From: Acidomonas methanolica
Lineage (GTDB): Bacteria; Pseudomonadota; Alphaproteobacteria; Acetobacterales; Acetobacteraceae
Direction: 5' to 3'
Assembly (NCBI RefSeq): GCF_004346035.1
Contig: NZ_SLZN01000016.1
Location: 1-64,000, forward strand
DNA length: 64,000 bases
Shown: positions 32,283 through 42,447 of the stretch, piece by piece
How positions within the stretch are numbered: position 1 is the first letter of the stretch
How the letters are laid out: the number at the start of each line of letters is the position of its first letter
Program-made: the position numbers and the translations under genes
Notes under the pieces: model-generated
Seen by the model: only the letters and a program-made list of their open reading frames with translations
Database searches by the model: none
What the model was told of the DNA's origin: nothing

Positions 32283-32705
32283 ATGAAGAAACAGCGCCTC
32301 TCCGTCTATCTCGACCGCGACGTGATGAAATCGCTTGCGGACTATGCCGCCCGCCGTGACCAATCGCGCTCGCTAATCGCCGAGGCCGCCATCGCCTCCT
32401 TCCTGTCGCCCGACGCCGCCGAGCGGCAAGAGGCGGCGACCGCCAAGCGTCTCGATCAGCTCGACCGGCGCATGACACGGATGGAACGCGATCTCGGCAT
32501 CGCCGTCGAAACGCTCGCCGTCTTCGTGCGATTCTGGCTGACCACGAACCCGCCCTTGCCGGAACCGGCGCAGGCCGCCGCACGCGCCAAGGTCGGCGAG
32601 CGATACGACGCCTTCGTCAATGCGCTCGGCCGCCGACTCGCCAAAGGGCCGAAGCTGCACCAGGAAATTTCCGAGGACATATCGAGAGTGCCCGTGCCCG
32701 AATAG
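32283..32705 (+). CDS. CopG-type ribbon-helix-helix protein
   Basis: A 140-residue protein with an N-terminal ribbon-helix-helix (QRLSVYLDRDVMKSLADYAARRD, first 25 residues in two segments) and a helical remainder. Genes of this kind always sit between traG and trbB in this ICE group. It may repress the trb genes or act at oriT. It starts 10 bp after traG. Confidence 0.8.
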   Translation: MKKQRLSVYLDRDVMKSLADYAARRDQSRSLIAEAAIASFLSPDAAERQEAATAKRLDQLDRRMTRMERDLGIAVETLAVFVRFWLTTNPPLPEPAQAAARAKVGERYDAFVNALGRRLAKGPKLHQEISEDISRVPVPE

Positions 32706-32876
32706 AAGTCCCGGTGGCGATCTCAAGTATCGGTCGATTCCACCTACAGCCTGTTTTTCTACGCTACACTACGCCGACCACATTCCGGTTGTTGCCTCGC
32801 CCCATTTCCTGCCTTTTCTACTCATCCCCGATCCAGGGCCGTTCTCGCGCGGTCCCAGACAAGGAACGGGGACGAG

Positions 32877-33857
32877 ATGGTTTTTCACCAGAATGCGGAG
32901 GCGATGAACCGGGGGGCGCGCATGTTGCGCACAGCCCTCGGCCCCGCCATCGCCCGGTTTCTGGAAGACGCCAGCGTCGTCGAGGTGATGCTCAACCCCG
33001 ATGGGCGGCTCTGGATCGACCGGCTTTCCGAGGGGCTTGCCGACACCGGCGAGCGACTGTCGCCGGCCGATGGCGAACGCATCATCCGCCTGGTCGCGCA
33101 CCATGTCGGCGCCGAGGTTCATGCCGGCAGCCCCCGCGTCTCGGCCGAGCTGCCGGGCACCGGAGAGCGGTTCGAGGGCTTGCTGCCGCCTGTCGTCGCG
33201 GCGGCGGCCTTCGCCATCCGCAAGCCTGCTGTCGCTGTGTTCACCCTGCTGGATTACGTCGCGGCCGGCATCATGTCGGCGGAGCAATCCAATATCCTCC
33301 GCCGCGCCGTCACGTCCCGCGCCAACATCCTTGTCGCGGGCGGCACATCTACCGGCAAGACCACGCTCACCAATGCCCTGCTGGCGGAGGTGGCGACGAC
33401 GGGCGATCGCGTCGTCATCATCGAGGACACGCGCGAACTGCAATGCGCCGCGCCCAACCTCGTCGCCATGCGGACCAAGGATGGCGTCGCCACGCTCTCC
33501 GATCTCGTCCGCTCGTCGCTTCGCTTGCGGCCTGACCGTATCCCGATTGGGGAGGTGCGCGGCGCCGAAGCCCTCGACCTCCTGAAAGCCTGGGGCACCG
33601 GCCATCCCGGCGGCATCGGCACAATCCACGCCGGCAGCGCCATCGGCGCGCTGCGCCGTCTCGAACAACTCATTCAGGAGGCCGTCGTCACGGTCCCGCG
33701 CGCGCTGATCGCGGAGACCATCGACCTCGTGGCGGTCCTCGCCGGCCGTGGCGCCTCACGCCGCCTCGCCGAACTCGCCCGCGTCGAAGGTCTCGGCGCC
33801 GATGGCGACTACCGCGTCATCCCCGCAATCCCAACCCCGCCAGGAGAATCCGCATGA
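32877..33857 (+). CDS. trbB: TrbB, VirB11-type secretion ATPase
   Basis: A 326-residue hexameric ATPase. Walker [10 protein letters not shown] is near residue 155, with Asp box IIEDTREL, Walker [14 protein letters not shown] and the His box [11 protein letters not shown]. It powers assembly of the conjugative pilus and channel. Its stop overlaps the trbC start (ATGA), and it begins the tightly packed trb run. Confidence 0.95.
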   Translation: MVFHQNAEAMNRGARMLRTALGPAIARFLEDASVVEVMLNPDGRLWIDRLSEGLADTGERLSPADGERIIRLVAHHVGAEVHAGSPRVSAELPGTGERFEGLLPPVVAAAAFAIRKPAVAVFTLLDYVAAGIMSAEQSNILRRAVTSRANILVAGGTSTGKTTLTNALLAEVATTGDRVVIIEDTRELQCAAPNLVAMRTKDGVATLSDLVRSSLRLRPDRIPIGEVRGAEALDLLKAWGTGHPGGIGTIHAGSAIGALRRLEQLIQEAVVTVPRALIAETIDLVAVLAGRGASRRLAELARVEGLGADGDYRVIPAIPTPPGESA

Positions 33858-34186
33858 TCTACCGTCTGTCCCCTCTGCGCCGCAGGATTGCGACCGCAGC
33901 ATCCGCCTTCGCTCTCAGCATCATGCTCGCGCCGGCCGCTTACGCTTCTGGCTCGTCCATGCCGTGGGAACAGCCGCTCCAGCAGATCGAGCAGTCGATC
34001 GAAGGGCCGGTGGCGAAGGTTGTCGCGGTCATCATCATCATCGTCACGGGCCTGACGCTCGCGTTCGGAGACACGAGCGGCGGCTTTCGCCGGTTGATCC
34101 AGATCGTTTTCGGTCTGTCGATCGCGTTCGCCGCCAGCTCCTTCTTCCTCTCGTTCTTCTCGTTCGGCGGCGGGGCGCTGGTGTGA
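33854..34186 (+). CDS. trbC: TrbC, conjugative pilin
   Basis: A 110-residue prepilin: signal peptide ending at AYA (about residue 31), then two hydrophobic helices (about 55-75 and 87-108), as in VirB2/TrbC pilins. TraF is its expected processing enzyme. The stop shares a base with the trbD start. Confidence 0.92.
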   Translation: MIYRLSPLRRRIATAASAFALSIMLAPAAYASGSSMPWEQPLQQIEQSIEGPVAKVVAVIIIIVTGLTLAFGDTSGGFRRLIQIVFGLSIAFAASSFFLSFFSFGGGALV

Positions 34187-34461
34187 TGGCCGGCGCGCTC
34201 GACGAGACCATTCCTGGCTTCACCGTGCCGGTGCATCGGGCGCTGACCGAGCACATCCTGCTCGGCGGCGCCCCGCGCTCGGTCGCCATCCTGAACGGCA
34301 CGATCGCCGCGGCGCTGGGCCTCGGCCTGCGCCTCTGGCTGGTCGGGATCGGCATCGGCGCGATCGGGCATTTCGCGGCGGTGTGGGCCGCCAAGCGCGA
34401 TCCGCAATTCGTCGATGTCGTGCGCCGGGATCTGCGCGTCCCCAGCCACCTGTCGGTCTGA
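34186..34461 (+). CDS. trbD: TrbD, VirB3-like inner-membrane protein
   Basis: A 91-residue protein starting MAGALDETIPGF, with PVHRALTEHILLGGAPR and a double hydrophobic segment (about 40-70), typical of TrbD/VirB3. The ATG overlaps the trbC stop (TGATG). Confidence 0.92.
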   Translation: MAGALDETIPGFTVPVHRALTEHILLGGAPRSVAILNGTIAAALGLGLRLWLVGIGIGAIGHFAAVWAAKRDPQFVDVVRRDLRVPSHLSV

Positions 34462-34471
34462 GGGCACGGCC

Positions 34472-36910
34472 ATGATGAACCTCGCCGAATATCGCCGCGC
34501 CTCGGCTCGCCTCGCGGACTTCCTACCCTGGGCCGCCCTTGTCGGTGAGGGCGTCGTGCTCAACAAGGATGGTTCGCTGCAAAAGACGGGACGGTTTCGC
34601 GGCCCCGATCTCGACAGCGCCGTCGCGGCCGAGCTGATCGCCGTCGCCGGCCGCCTCAACAATGCGTTCCGCCGCCTCGGCTCCGGCTGGGCGATCTTCG
34701 TGGAGGCGCAGCGCGAAGGCGTCGGCGCCTATCCCGCGAGCCGCTTCCCCGATGCCGCGTCCGCCCTGGTCGATGCCGAGCGCAAGGCCGACTTCGAGGA
34801 AGAAGGCTCGCATTTCGAGTCGCGCTATTTCCTGACCTTCACCTATCTGCCGCCGGCCGAGGAGGCGGCCCGCGCCGAAAGCTGGCTTTACGAGGGCAAG
34901 GCATCGCAGGGCGTCGATGCCCATGAGGTTCTGCACGGCTTTACCGACCGCACAGGCCGCATCCTCCAGCTCGTCGAAGCCTTCATGCCGGAATGCCGCT
35001 GGCTCGACGACGCCGAGACGCTGACCTATCTGCACTCGACGATCTCGACCAACCGGCAGCGCGTGCGCGTCCCCGAGACGCCGATGTATCTCGACGCGCT
35101 GCTCGCCGACCAGCCCTTCACGGGCGGACTCGAACCGCGCCTCGGCAGCGCGCATCTGCGCATCCTCACCATCGTTGGCTTCCCGACCGTAACGACGCCG
35201 GGCCTGCTCGACGATCTCAACCGGCTCGCCTTTCCCTATCGCTGGAGCACGCGGGCGATCCTGCTCGACAAGATCGATGCGATCCGGCTGCTCACCAAGA
35301 TCAGGCGGCAATGGTTCGCCAAGCGCAAGTCGATCGCCGCAATCCTGAAGGAGGTAATGACCAACGAGGCGTCAGTGCTGGTCGATACCGATGCGTCGAA
35401 CAAGGCCGCCGACGCCGATCTCGCGCTTCAAGAATTGGGCGCCGACTATGCCGGGCAAGCCTATGTCACCGCGACCGTCACCGTATGGGACGACGACCCG
35501 CGCGTCGCGGACGAGAAGCTGCGGATGGTCGAGAAGGTCGTCCAAGGCCGCGACTTCACCGCTATGCCCGAGACCGTCAACGCAGCCGATGCCTGGCTCG
35601 GCAGCCTGCCGGGCCATGTTTACGCCAATGTCCGGCAGCCGCCGGTCTCGACACTCAATCTCGCCCACATGATCCCGCTCTCGGCGGTGTGGGCGGGGCC
35701 GGAACGGGACGAGCATCTCGGTGAACCCCCTTTGCTCTACGGCAAGGCCGAGGGTTCGACCCCGTTCCGGTTTTCCCTTCATGTCGGCGATGTCGGGCAC
35801 ACGCTCGTCGTCGGCCCGACCGGGGCGGGCAAGTCGGTGCTGCTTGCGCTCATGGCGGTCCAGTTTCGCCGCTATCGCCGCTCCCAGGTCTTCGCCTTTG
35901 ACTTCGGCGGCTCGATCCGCGCCGCCGCGCTGGCGATGGGCGGCGACTGGCACGATCTCGGCGGCGGGCTGACCGAGGGCGCGGACTCCTCGGTATCGCT
36001 CCAGCCGCTCGCACGCATCCATGACACCTATGAGCGTGCCTGGGCGGCCGACTGGATCGTGGCGATCCTCACGCGCGAGGGCCTGACGATCACGCCAGAG
36101 GTGAAAGAGCATGTCTGGACGGCGTTGACCTCGCTCGCCAGCGCGCCGACCGGCGAACGCACCATCACCGGCTTCACCGTCCTGCTCCAGTCGAACGACT
36201 TGAAGCAGGCGCTCCGGCCCTATTGCGTCGGCGGCCCTTATGGGCGGCTGCTCGACGCCGAAGACGAACATCTCGGTCAGGCGTCCGTCCAGGCGTTCGA
36301 GATCGAGGGCCTGGTCGGGACCGGCGCGGCGCCCGCCGTGCTGGCCTATCTGTTCCACCGTATCGACGATCGACTCGACGGCTCGCCCACGTTGCTCATC
36401 ATCGATGAGGGCTGGCTGGCGCTCGACGACGAGGGTTTCGCCGGGCAGCTTCGTGAATGGTTGAAGACCTTGCGCAAAAAGAACGCGAGCGTCGTCTTTG
36501 CCACGCAGAGCCTGTCCGACATCGAGGGCAGCCCGATCGCACCCGCGATCATCGAGAGTTGCCAAACCCGCATCCTGCTTCCGAACGAGCGGGCGATCGA
36601 ACCGCAGATCACCCGCATCTATCAGCAGTTCGGCCTCAACGACCGGCAGATCGAGATCATCGCGCGCGCCATGCCCAAGCGCGATTACTACTGCCAGAGC
36701 CGCAGGGGCAATCGCCTGTTCGAGCTGGGGCTGTCGGACGTGGCGCTGGCGCTATGCGCCGCATCGTCGAAGACCGACCAGACCGACATCGCGCGCATCC
36801 TTGCTGAGCATGGCCGTGGCGGATTCCTCGCCGCCTGGTTGCGTCACCGGCAGGTTGATTGGGCTGCCGACCTTATCCCCAACCTCACTAATCTGGAGTC
36901 ACCGTCATGA
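34472..36910 (+). CDS. trbE: TrbE, VirB4-type ATPase
   Basis: An 812-residue secretion ATPase. The CagE/TrbE/VirB4 N-terminal domain precedes Walker A GPTGAGKSVLL (about 447) and Walker B LLIIDEGW (about 640). It drives pilus assembly and substrate transfer. The start is at MMNLAEYRRA, 10 bp past trbD; the stop overlaps the trbJ start (ATGA). Confidence 0.95.
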   Translation: MMNLAEYRRASARLADFLPWAALVGEGVVLNKDGSLQKTGRFRGPDLDSAVAAELIAVAGRLNNAFRRLGSGWAIFVEAQREGVGAYPASRFPDAASALVDAERKADFEEEGSHFESRYFLTFTYLPPAEEAARAESWLYEGKASQGVDAHEVLHGFTDRTGRILQLVEAFMPECRWLDDAETLTYLHSTISTNRQRVRVPETPMYLDALLADQPFTGGLEPRLGSAHLRILTIVGFPTVTTPGLLDDLNRLAFPYRWSTRAILLDKIDAIRLLTKIRRQWFAKRKSIAAILKEVMTNEASVLVDTDASNKAADADLALQELGADYAGQAYVTATVTVWDDDPRVADEKLRMVEKVVQGRDFTAMPETVNAADAWLGSLPGHVYANVRQPPVSTLNLAHMIPLSAVWAGPERDEHLGEPPLLYGKAEGSTPFRFSLHVGDVGHTLVVGPTGAGKSVLLALMAVQFRRYRRSQVFAFDFGGSIRAAALAMGGDWHDLGGGLTEGADSSVSLQPLARIHDTYERAWAADWIVAILTREGLTITPEVKEHVWTALTSLASAPTGERTITGFTVLLQSNDLKQALRPYCVGGPYGRLLDAEDEHLGQASVQAFEIEGLVGTGAAPAVLAYLFHRIDDRLDGSPTLLIIDEGWLALDDEGFAGQLREWLKTLRKKNASVVFATQSLSDIEGSPIAPAIIESCQTRILLPNERAIEPQITRIYQQFGLNDRQIEIIARAMPKRDYYCQSRRGNRLFELGLSDVALALCAASSKTDQTDIARILAEHGRGGFLAAWLRHRQVDWAADLIPNLTNLESPS

Positions 36911-37665
36911 TCGTTCGTCGCTCGCGCGCGGCCTTGCTCGCCGTGTCCATCGCCGCCGTTCCCGCCGCGCTGTCGCCTATGTTGGCGACGCCGGCTGCCG
37001 CGCAATGGATCGTCTATGATCCCTCGAACTATGCCCAGAACCTGCTGACGGCGGCGCGAGCGCTCCAGCAGGTCAACAACCAAATCACCTCGCTTCAGAA
37101 CGAAGCGCAGATGCTCGTCAACCAGGCGCGCAATCTCGCCAGCCTGCCATATTCCTCGCTCCAGCAGCTCCAGCAGTCGATCACCCGGACGCAACAGCTT
37201 CTCAGTCAGGCGCAGGGCATCGCCTTCAACGTCCAGCAGATCGACCAGGCGTTCCAGACCACCTACGGCAAGGTGTCGCTGACAGCATCGAGCCAGCAGC
37301 TCGTGACCGACGCGCAAAACCGCTGGCAGAACAGCGTCAACGGCCTGCAGGACGCGATGCGCGTGCAGGCGACCGTCGTGGGCAACCTCGACACCAACCG
37401 CACGCAGACATCCGCCCTGATCGGCCAGAGCCAGGGTGCGACCGGCGCGCTTCAGGCCACACAGGCCGGCAATCAGCTTCTCGCGCTCCAGGCGCAGCAG
37501 CTCGCCGACATCACCGCCGTCCTCGCCGCGAACGGCCGAGCCGAAGCGTTGATCCAGGCCGAGCGCGCGACGGCGGCGGATCAGGGCCGCGTCCAGCGCC
37601 AGACCTTCCTCACGCCCGGCGTCGGCTACCAGCCGGGCAACGTCCAGATGTTCCACGGCAACTGA
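36907..37665 (+). CDS. trbJ: TrbJ, VirB5-like periplasmic protein
   Basis: A 252-residue secreted, helical protein. A signal peptide (about residues 1-33, ending AAAQW) is followed by the Gln-rich coiled coil typical of TrbJ. It probably sits at the pilus tip or base. Coupled to trbE by an ATGA overlap. Confidence 0.92.
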   Translation: MIVRRSRAALLAVSIAAVPAALSPMLATPAAAQWIVYDPSNYAQNLLTAARALQQVNNQITSLQNEAQMLVNQARNLASLPYSSLQQLQQSITRTQQLLSQAQGIAFNVQQIDQAFQTTYGKVSLTASSQQLVTDAQNRWQNSVNGLQDAMRVQATVVGNLDTNRTQTSALIGQSQGATGALQATQAGNQLLALQAQQLADITAVLAANGRAEALIQAERATAADQGRVQRQTFLTPGVGYQPGNVQMFHGN

Positions 37666-37673
37666 GGCGCGCG

Positions 37674-37943
37674 ATGGACGGGAAAATCCTCGCCCGGCTC
37701 GGCGCCGTTGTCTTCGTCGCGCTCGCCATCACCGCGACCGTGATCGACATGACCCGCAAGGAGCCGGCGCCGATCGACACGAGCGTCCCGCCCGTCGTCG
37801 CGCCTGCCGCCGATCCGCTGGGCGCCGAGCTGACCCGTTGTCAGCTTCTCGGCGAAGCCGGCGAGCACGATCCCGCTTGTCTCCGCGCATGGGCGGAAAA
37901 CCGTCGTCGGTTCCTGACGCCGGCCACGTCGGAGGCGCGATAG
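37674..37943 (+). CDS. TrbK-alt, putative entry exclusion protein
   Basis: An 89-residue protein with one membrane helix (about 8-26), a Pro-rich stretch and the conserved LTRCQLLGEAGEHDPACLRAWAENRRRF segment split by two cysteines. This matches the TrbK-alt family found between trbJ and trbL on ICEs, thought to exclude a second copy of the same element. Confidence 0.85.
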   Translation: MDGKILARLGAVVFVALAITATVIDMTRKEPAPIDTSVPPVVAPAADPLGAELTRCQLLGEAGEHDPACLRAWAENRRRFLTPATSEAR

Positions 37944-37946
37944 ATC

Positions 37947-39281
37947 ATGCACGGCACCGGGGTCATCGACCAGTTCCTCAACACCTTCACCACCTATATC
38001 GACAGCGGGTTCGGCCTGCTCAAACCCGAGGTGGCGTTCATCGCGACGACGCTGATCGTCATCGATGTGACGCTCGCGGCGCTGTTCTGGTCGTGGGGCG
38101 CGGATGACGACATCCTCGCGCGCCTGGTCAAGAAGACCCTGTTCGTCGGCGTCTTCGCCTACCTGATCGGCAACTGGAACGACCTTGCCCGCATCATCTT
38201 CGAGTCCTTCTCCGGTCTCGGCCTGAAAGCGGCCGGATCGAGCCTCTCGGCCGCCGACTTCCTCCGGCCAGGCCGCGTCGCGCAGGTCGGGCTCGACGCC
38301 GGCCGACCGCTGCTCGCCTCCATCTCGAATCTGATGGGCTATTGGTCCTTCTTCGAGAACTTCATCCAGATCGCCTGCATGTTCTTCGCCTGGGTGATGG
38401 TGCTGCTCGCCTTCTTCATCCTCGCGATCCAGCTCTTCGTGACGCTCATCGAATTCAAGCTGAGCACGCTTGCGGGCTTCGTCCTCATTCCCTTCGGCCT
38501 GTTCGGCAAGTCCGCCTTCATGGCCGAGCGCGTGCTCGGCAACGTCATCAGCTCCGGCATCAAGGTGCTGGTGCTCGCCGTCATTGTCGGGATCGGCTCG
38601 ACGCTGTTCTCGCAATTCACCACGGCGAGCGCCACGCCGCCCAGCATCGACGACGCGATGGCGATCGTGCTCGCGGCGTTGTCGCTGCTCGGTTTGGGAA
38701 TCTTCGGACCCGGCATCGCCAACGGCCTCATTTCCGGCGGCCCGCAGCTCGGCGCGGGCGCCGCCGTGGGCGTCGGCCTCGCGGCCGGCGGCACGGTCGC
38801 GGCCGGTGTCGCCGCAGTCGGCGCGGCAGCATCCGGTGGTGCGGCCCTTGCCGGTGGCGCAGCCGCCGCTGCACGAGGCGGCGCTTCCCTGGCGGGCGGC
38901 GTCTCGACCGCTTACAGCCTCGGCGCAGCGGGTCAGTCGGGCGCGGCCGGCGTCGCCTCCGGCCTTGGCGGTGTCGCTCGCGCCGGTTTCGGCGCCGCCA
39001 CGTCGCCGCTGCGCCGTGCGGCGGCCAGCATGAAATCGAGCTTCGCCGAAGGCGCCAAATCTGCCTTCGAGGCGACTGGCGGCACCTCCACGGAGGGAAC
39101 GGTCGGCGGCGAAGCCGAGGCGGCCGATGCTTCCGCTGCCGGCGGCGTGCCCGCCTGGGCGAAGCGCATGAAGCGCTCCCAGCAAATGACGCATGGCGTC
39201 CAGACCGCCGCACACGCCGTCCGTTCCGGTGACGGACATGGCGGCGGTTCTTCCGTCAACCTTTCCGAAGGCGACCGCTGA
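37947..39281 (+). CDS. trbL: TrbL, VirB6-like membrane protein
   Basis: A 444-residue polytopic inner-membrane protein with about six helices in the first 290 residues, then a long Gly/Ala-rich tail. It forms part of the translocation channel. The stop overlaps the trbF start. The low-complexity tail produces long open frames on the opposite strand that are not genes. Confidence 0.93.
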   Translation: MHGTGVIDQFLNTFTTYIDSGFGLLKPEVAFIATTLIVIDVTLAALFWSWGADDDILARLVKKTLFVGVFAYLIGNWNDLARIIFESFSGLGLKAAGSSLSAADFLRPGRVAQVGLDAGRPLLASISNLMGYWSFFENFIQIACMFFAWVMVLLAFFILAIQLFVTLIEFKLSTLAGFVLIPFGLFGKSAFMAERVLGNVISSGIKVLVLAVIVGIGSTLFSQFTTASATPPSIDDAMAIVLAALSLLGLGIFGPGIANGLISGGPQLGAGAAVGVGLAAGGTVAAGVAAVGAAASGGAALAGGAAAAARGGASLAGGVSTAYSLGAAGQSGAAGVASGLGGVARAGFGAATSPLRRAAASMKSSFAEGAKSAFEATGGTSTEGTVGGEAEAADASAAGGVPAWAKRMKRSQQMTHGVQTAAHAVRSGDGHGGGSSVNLSEGDR

Positions 39282-39964
39282 TGTTCAAACGACCCGCCGC
39301 GCATTATGGCAAAGCACCCGAGCCTGAGACGCCCTATCAGCGCGCCGCGCAAGCCTGGGATGACCGCATCGGCTCGGCCCGCGTGCAGGCCCGCAACTGG
39401 CGCTTCATGGCGTTCGGCTCGCTCGCGCTCTCGGCCGGCTTCGCCGCCGCGCTCGTATGGGAAACGGCACGCGGCACCGTCGTTCCCTGGGTCGTGCAGG
39501 TCGATCGGCTCGGCCAGGCGCAAGCCGTGGCGCCCGCGCAGGCCGGCTACACGCCGAGCGACCCACAGATCGCCTGGTATCTGGCGCGCTTCATCGAGGA
39601 AGTCCGCAGCATCTCCGACGACCCGGTGGTCGTTCGCCACGACTGGCTGCGCGCCTATGATTTCACGACATCGGCCGGTGCCGTCGCGCTCAACGAATAT
39701 GCTCGCGCGAACGATCCTTTCGCCAAGGTCGGCCGGCAGCAGATCGCGGTGGATGTTTCCAGCGTCATCCGCGCATCGCCCAGCTCCTTCCGCGTGGAAT
39801 GGGTCGAACGCCGTTATCAGGACGGCGCGCTCGCCGACACCGGACGCTGGACCGCGATCCTCACCGTCGTCGTCCAGACCCCGAGCGACGCCGACACGCT
39901 GCGGAAGAACCCCCTCGGAATCTACGTCAACGCCATCAACTGGTCACGGGAGCTTGGGCAATGA
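39281..39964 (+). CDS. trbF: TrbF, VirB8-like scaffold protein
   Basis: A 227-residue protein: short cytoplasmic part, one membrane helix (about 41-62), then a periplasmic NTF2-like VirB8 domain. The start ATG overlaps the trbL stop; the stop overlaps the trbG start. Confidence 0.93.
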   Translation: MFKRPAAHYGKAPEPETPYQRAAQAWDDRIGSARVQARNWRFMAFGSLALSAGFAAALVWETARGTVVPWVVQVDRLGQAQAVAPAQAGYTPSDPQIAWYLARFIEEVRSISDDPVVVRHDWLRAYDFTTSAGAVALNEYARANDPFAKVGRQQIAVDVSSVIRASPSSFRVEWVERRYQDGALADTGRWTAILTVVVQTPSDADTLRKNPLGIYVNAINWSRELGQ

Positions 39965-41010
39965 AGCCGTCTTTCCGTAAAGCCGGAAACCCGGCTTTGC
40001 TCGCAATCGCATATCCGCGCCTTCGCACAGGCGCGGTGCCGCTCATCTTCTGCGCCACGACGGCGCTCGCCGGCTGCGCGACGACATTCAAGCCGCCAGA
40101 GATCTCCTACGACAATGCAACGCCCGCCGTCCTCACCCCTGACACTCCATCGCCGGTAAAGATCGTCGAATTGCCGAAGCCACTGCCGCTGCCCGGCCAG
40201 TTGAAGCCGATCGAGCGGAGCAAGTTGCCGCCGGAGCCGGCCGATCCCGCCGCCCGCGTCAGCCAGGCCAACGCCGCCGCGCGCGTGCAGCCGGTGCGCG
40301 ACGGCTTCATCAACGCCATGCAGGTCTATCCTTTCGCCGATGGCGCGCTCTATCAGGTCTATTGCGCCGTAGGCGAGATCACCGACATCGCGCTCCAGCC
40401 GGGCGAGCAGCTCGTCGGCTCTGGCCCGGTCGCGGCCGGCGACACCGTGCGCTGGATCATCGGCGATACGCAGAGCGGGGCCGGCGCGACCGCCCAGGTC
40501 CACATCCTCGTGAAGCCGACGCGCCCCGAGCTGGTGACGAACCTCATCATCAACACCGACCGGCGCACCTATCACATGGAGCTGCGCGCCGACGAGAAGA
40601 CCTACATGGCGTCGGTTTCCTGGCAATACCCCCAGGACCAGCTCATCGCGCTGCGCCAGCAGAACGCGGCGGCTCAGGCCGCGCAGCCCGTCGCCACGGG
40701 CGTCGATCTCGCCCACATCAATTTCCGCTATTCGATCGATGGCGACCCTGCGCCCTGGCGACCGCTGCGCGCCTTCGACGACGGGCGGCAGGTCTATATC
40801 GAGTTTCCGACCGGCATCGCCCAGGGCGAGATGCCGCCGCTGTTCGTCATCGGCCCGTCCGGCAAGACCTCCGAGCTGGTGAACTACCGCGTCCGTGACA
40901 ACTACATGATCGTCGATCGGCTGTTCGCTGCCGCCGAACTTCGCTTCGGCGACAAGAACGCCGAGAAGCGCGTGCGGATCGTCCGCACCGATGGGAGGCC
41001 GGCGTGGTGA
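39961..41010 (+). CDS. trbG: TrbG, VirB9-like outer-membrane complex protein
   Basis: A 349-residue VirB9/CagX protein. A signal peptide with lipobox LAGC (about residues 37-40) suggests a lipoprotein form. The first domain is helical and the C-terminal part is the beta-rich CagX domain. ATG at 39961 is fixed by the ATGA overlap with trbF. Confidence 0.92.
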   Translation: MKPSFRKAGNPALLAIAYPRLRTGAVPLIFCATTALAGCATTFKPPEISYDNATPAVLTPDTPSPVKIVELPKPLPLPGQLKPIERSKLPPEPADPAARVSQANAAARVQPVRDGFINAMQVYPFADGALYQVYCAVGEITDIALQPGEQLVGSGPVAAGDTVRWIIGDTQSGAGATAQVHILVKPTRPELVTNLIINTDRRTYHMELRADEKTYMASVSWQYPQDQLIALRQQNAAAQAAQPVATGVDLAHINFRYSIDGDPAPWRPLRAFDDGRQVYIEFPTGIAQGEMPPLFVIGPSGKTSELVNYRVRDNYMIVDRLFAAAELRFGDKNAEKRVRIVRTDGRPAW

Positions 41011-42200
41011 GCGAAGCCGACCCCCATGACGGGCAAGAACCCGCCCCGGCCGGCGACACCGCCGCCCCGATGCGGCTTCGCGGCGAGGCGCCGCGCGTCA
41101 CCCGCCTGTCGCGCAAGGCGCTCGCGGGGATCGGGCTTGTCGCCAGCGTCGGCATCGGCGGCGCGCTGATCTACGCGCTCCAGACCCACAATGGCAACAA
41201 GCAGGGACAGGAGCTCTATTCGACCGACAACCGCGCGACGGCGAACGGTCTCGCGGGCCTGCCGCACGATTATACGGGCGTGCCGCAGCTTGGTCCGCCG
41301 CTTCCCGGCGATCTCGGCCGGCCGATCCTCAGCGCACAGAACCGGGGCCAAGCCGCGCCAACGCCCGTCCCGAATCCCGGCCCGAGCGCCGAAGAACAGC
41401 GGCGGCTTCAGGAGATCGAGGCCGCGCGAACCAGCAAGCTCTTCTCCGGCGCCGAGGGACGCACCGCGACGGCGGGCGCGAGTCCCGTGCCCAACCCCCA
41501 GCCGGCGCCCACGCTCGCCAATCTCGGACTCGTGCCGCCGGCCACAAGCCCCACGGCTCAGGATAAGCAGACCGCTTTCCTCAATGCTGATGCCGACCGC
41601 AAGACGGTGGCGCCCGATCGCATCCAGGCGCCGGCCTCACCGAACATCCTTCAGGCCGGCGCGGTGATTCCTGCCGCGATGATCACCGGCATCCGTTCCG
41701 ATCTCACCGGCCAGATCACGGCCCAGGTGACGGAGAACGTCTATGACAGCCCGACCGGACGTATCCTCCTTATTCCGCAGGGCACGCGGATCGTCGGTCA
41801 ATACGACAACAATGTCGGTTTCGGGCAGAGCCGCGTGCTGCTTGTCTGGAACCGGCTGATCTTCCCGAACGGGCGCTCGATCGTTCTCGAGCGCCAGCCG
41901 GGCGCGGACACCGAGGGCTATGCCGGCCTTCAGGATGGCGTCGATTACCATTGGGGCGAGCTGTTCAAGGCGGCATTGCTCTCCACGATCCTCAGCGTCG
42001 GCTCTGAAGCCGGCTATTCCGGCAACGAGAGCGACATCGCCCGCGCGCTGCAACAGGGCGCGTCCAACAGCACCAGCCAGATCGGACAGCAGATCGTCGG
42101 CCGCCAGCTCAACATCGTGCCGACGTTGACCATCCGGCCCGGATTCCCCGTCCGCGTGATCGTCACCCACGATCTCGTGCTCGAACCCTACGGAGACTGA
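41004..42200 (+). CDS. trbI: TrbI, VirB10-like protein
   Basis: A 398-residue VirB10 protein: cytoplasmic tail, one membrane helix (about 38-60), a Pro-rich linker, and the C-terminal beta-barrel domain including IPQGTRIVGQYDN. It spans both membranes. It starts with GTG (41004 or 41007) inside the end of trbG. Confidence 0.93.
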   Translation: MVSEADPHDGQEPAPAGDTAAPMRLRGEAPRVTRLSRKALAGIGLVASVGIGGALIYALQTHNGNKQGQELYSTDNRATANGLAGLPHDYTGVPQLGPPLPGDLGRPILSAQNRGQAAPTPVPNPGPSAEEQRRLQEIEAARTSKLFSGAEGRTATAGASPVPNPQPAPTLANLGLVPPATSPTAQDKQTAFLNADADRKTVAPDRIQAPASPNILQAGAVIPAAMITGIRSDLTGQITAQVTENVYDSPTGRILLIPQGTRIVGQYDNNVGFGQSRVLLVWNRLIFPNGRSIVLERQPGADTEGYAGLQDGVDYHWGELFKAALLSTILSVGSEAGYSGNESDIARALQQGASNSTSQIGQQIVGRQLNIVPTLTIRPGFPVRVIVTHDLVLEPYGD

Positions 42201-42201
42201 C

Positions 42202-42447
42202 ATGGCGAAGCTGAAACTCGGGCCAATTGCCGACCAGAAGCCGGTGAAGGTGTCGGTGGAGTTGCCGGCGACGCTTCACCGCGATCTTGTCGCCTATGCC
42301 GAGGCGCTCGGCCGCGAGAGTGGTCGGGAGGCCGTCGATCCGATCCGCCTGATCGTGCCGATGCTGGAACGGTTCATTGCGACGGATCGCGGATTCGCCA
42401 AATTCAGGCGTGGTGCTTCTCATGCCGGTGCTATGGGGAAGTCGTAG
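42202..42447 (+). CDS. DUF2274 protein
   Basis: An 81-residue DUF2274 protein starting MAKLKLGPIADQKPVK, with a ribbon-helix-helix-like pattern (VKVSVELPATLHRDLVAYAE). It always closes the trb operon in this ICE family. Possibly a DNA-binding regulator. It overlaps the convergent LysR gene by 17 bp at the 3' ends. Confidence 0.85.
   Translation: MAKLKLGPIADQKPVKVSVELPATLHRDLVAYAEALGRESGREAVDPIRLIVPMLERFIATDRGFAKFRRGASHAGAMGKS

Noticed and set aside
32769-33668. Leftward frame of 299 codons opposite trbB
   Set aside because: Antisense to well-conserved trbB motifs; shadow.
35372-36565. Leftward frame of 397 codons opposite trbE
   Set aside because: Antisense to clear ATPase motifs; no ribosome-binding site or family.
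37626-39239. Long leftward frame of 537 codons opposite trbL
   Set aside because: Arises from the Gly/Ala-rich trbL sequence; low-complexity product.
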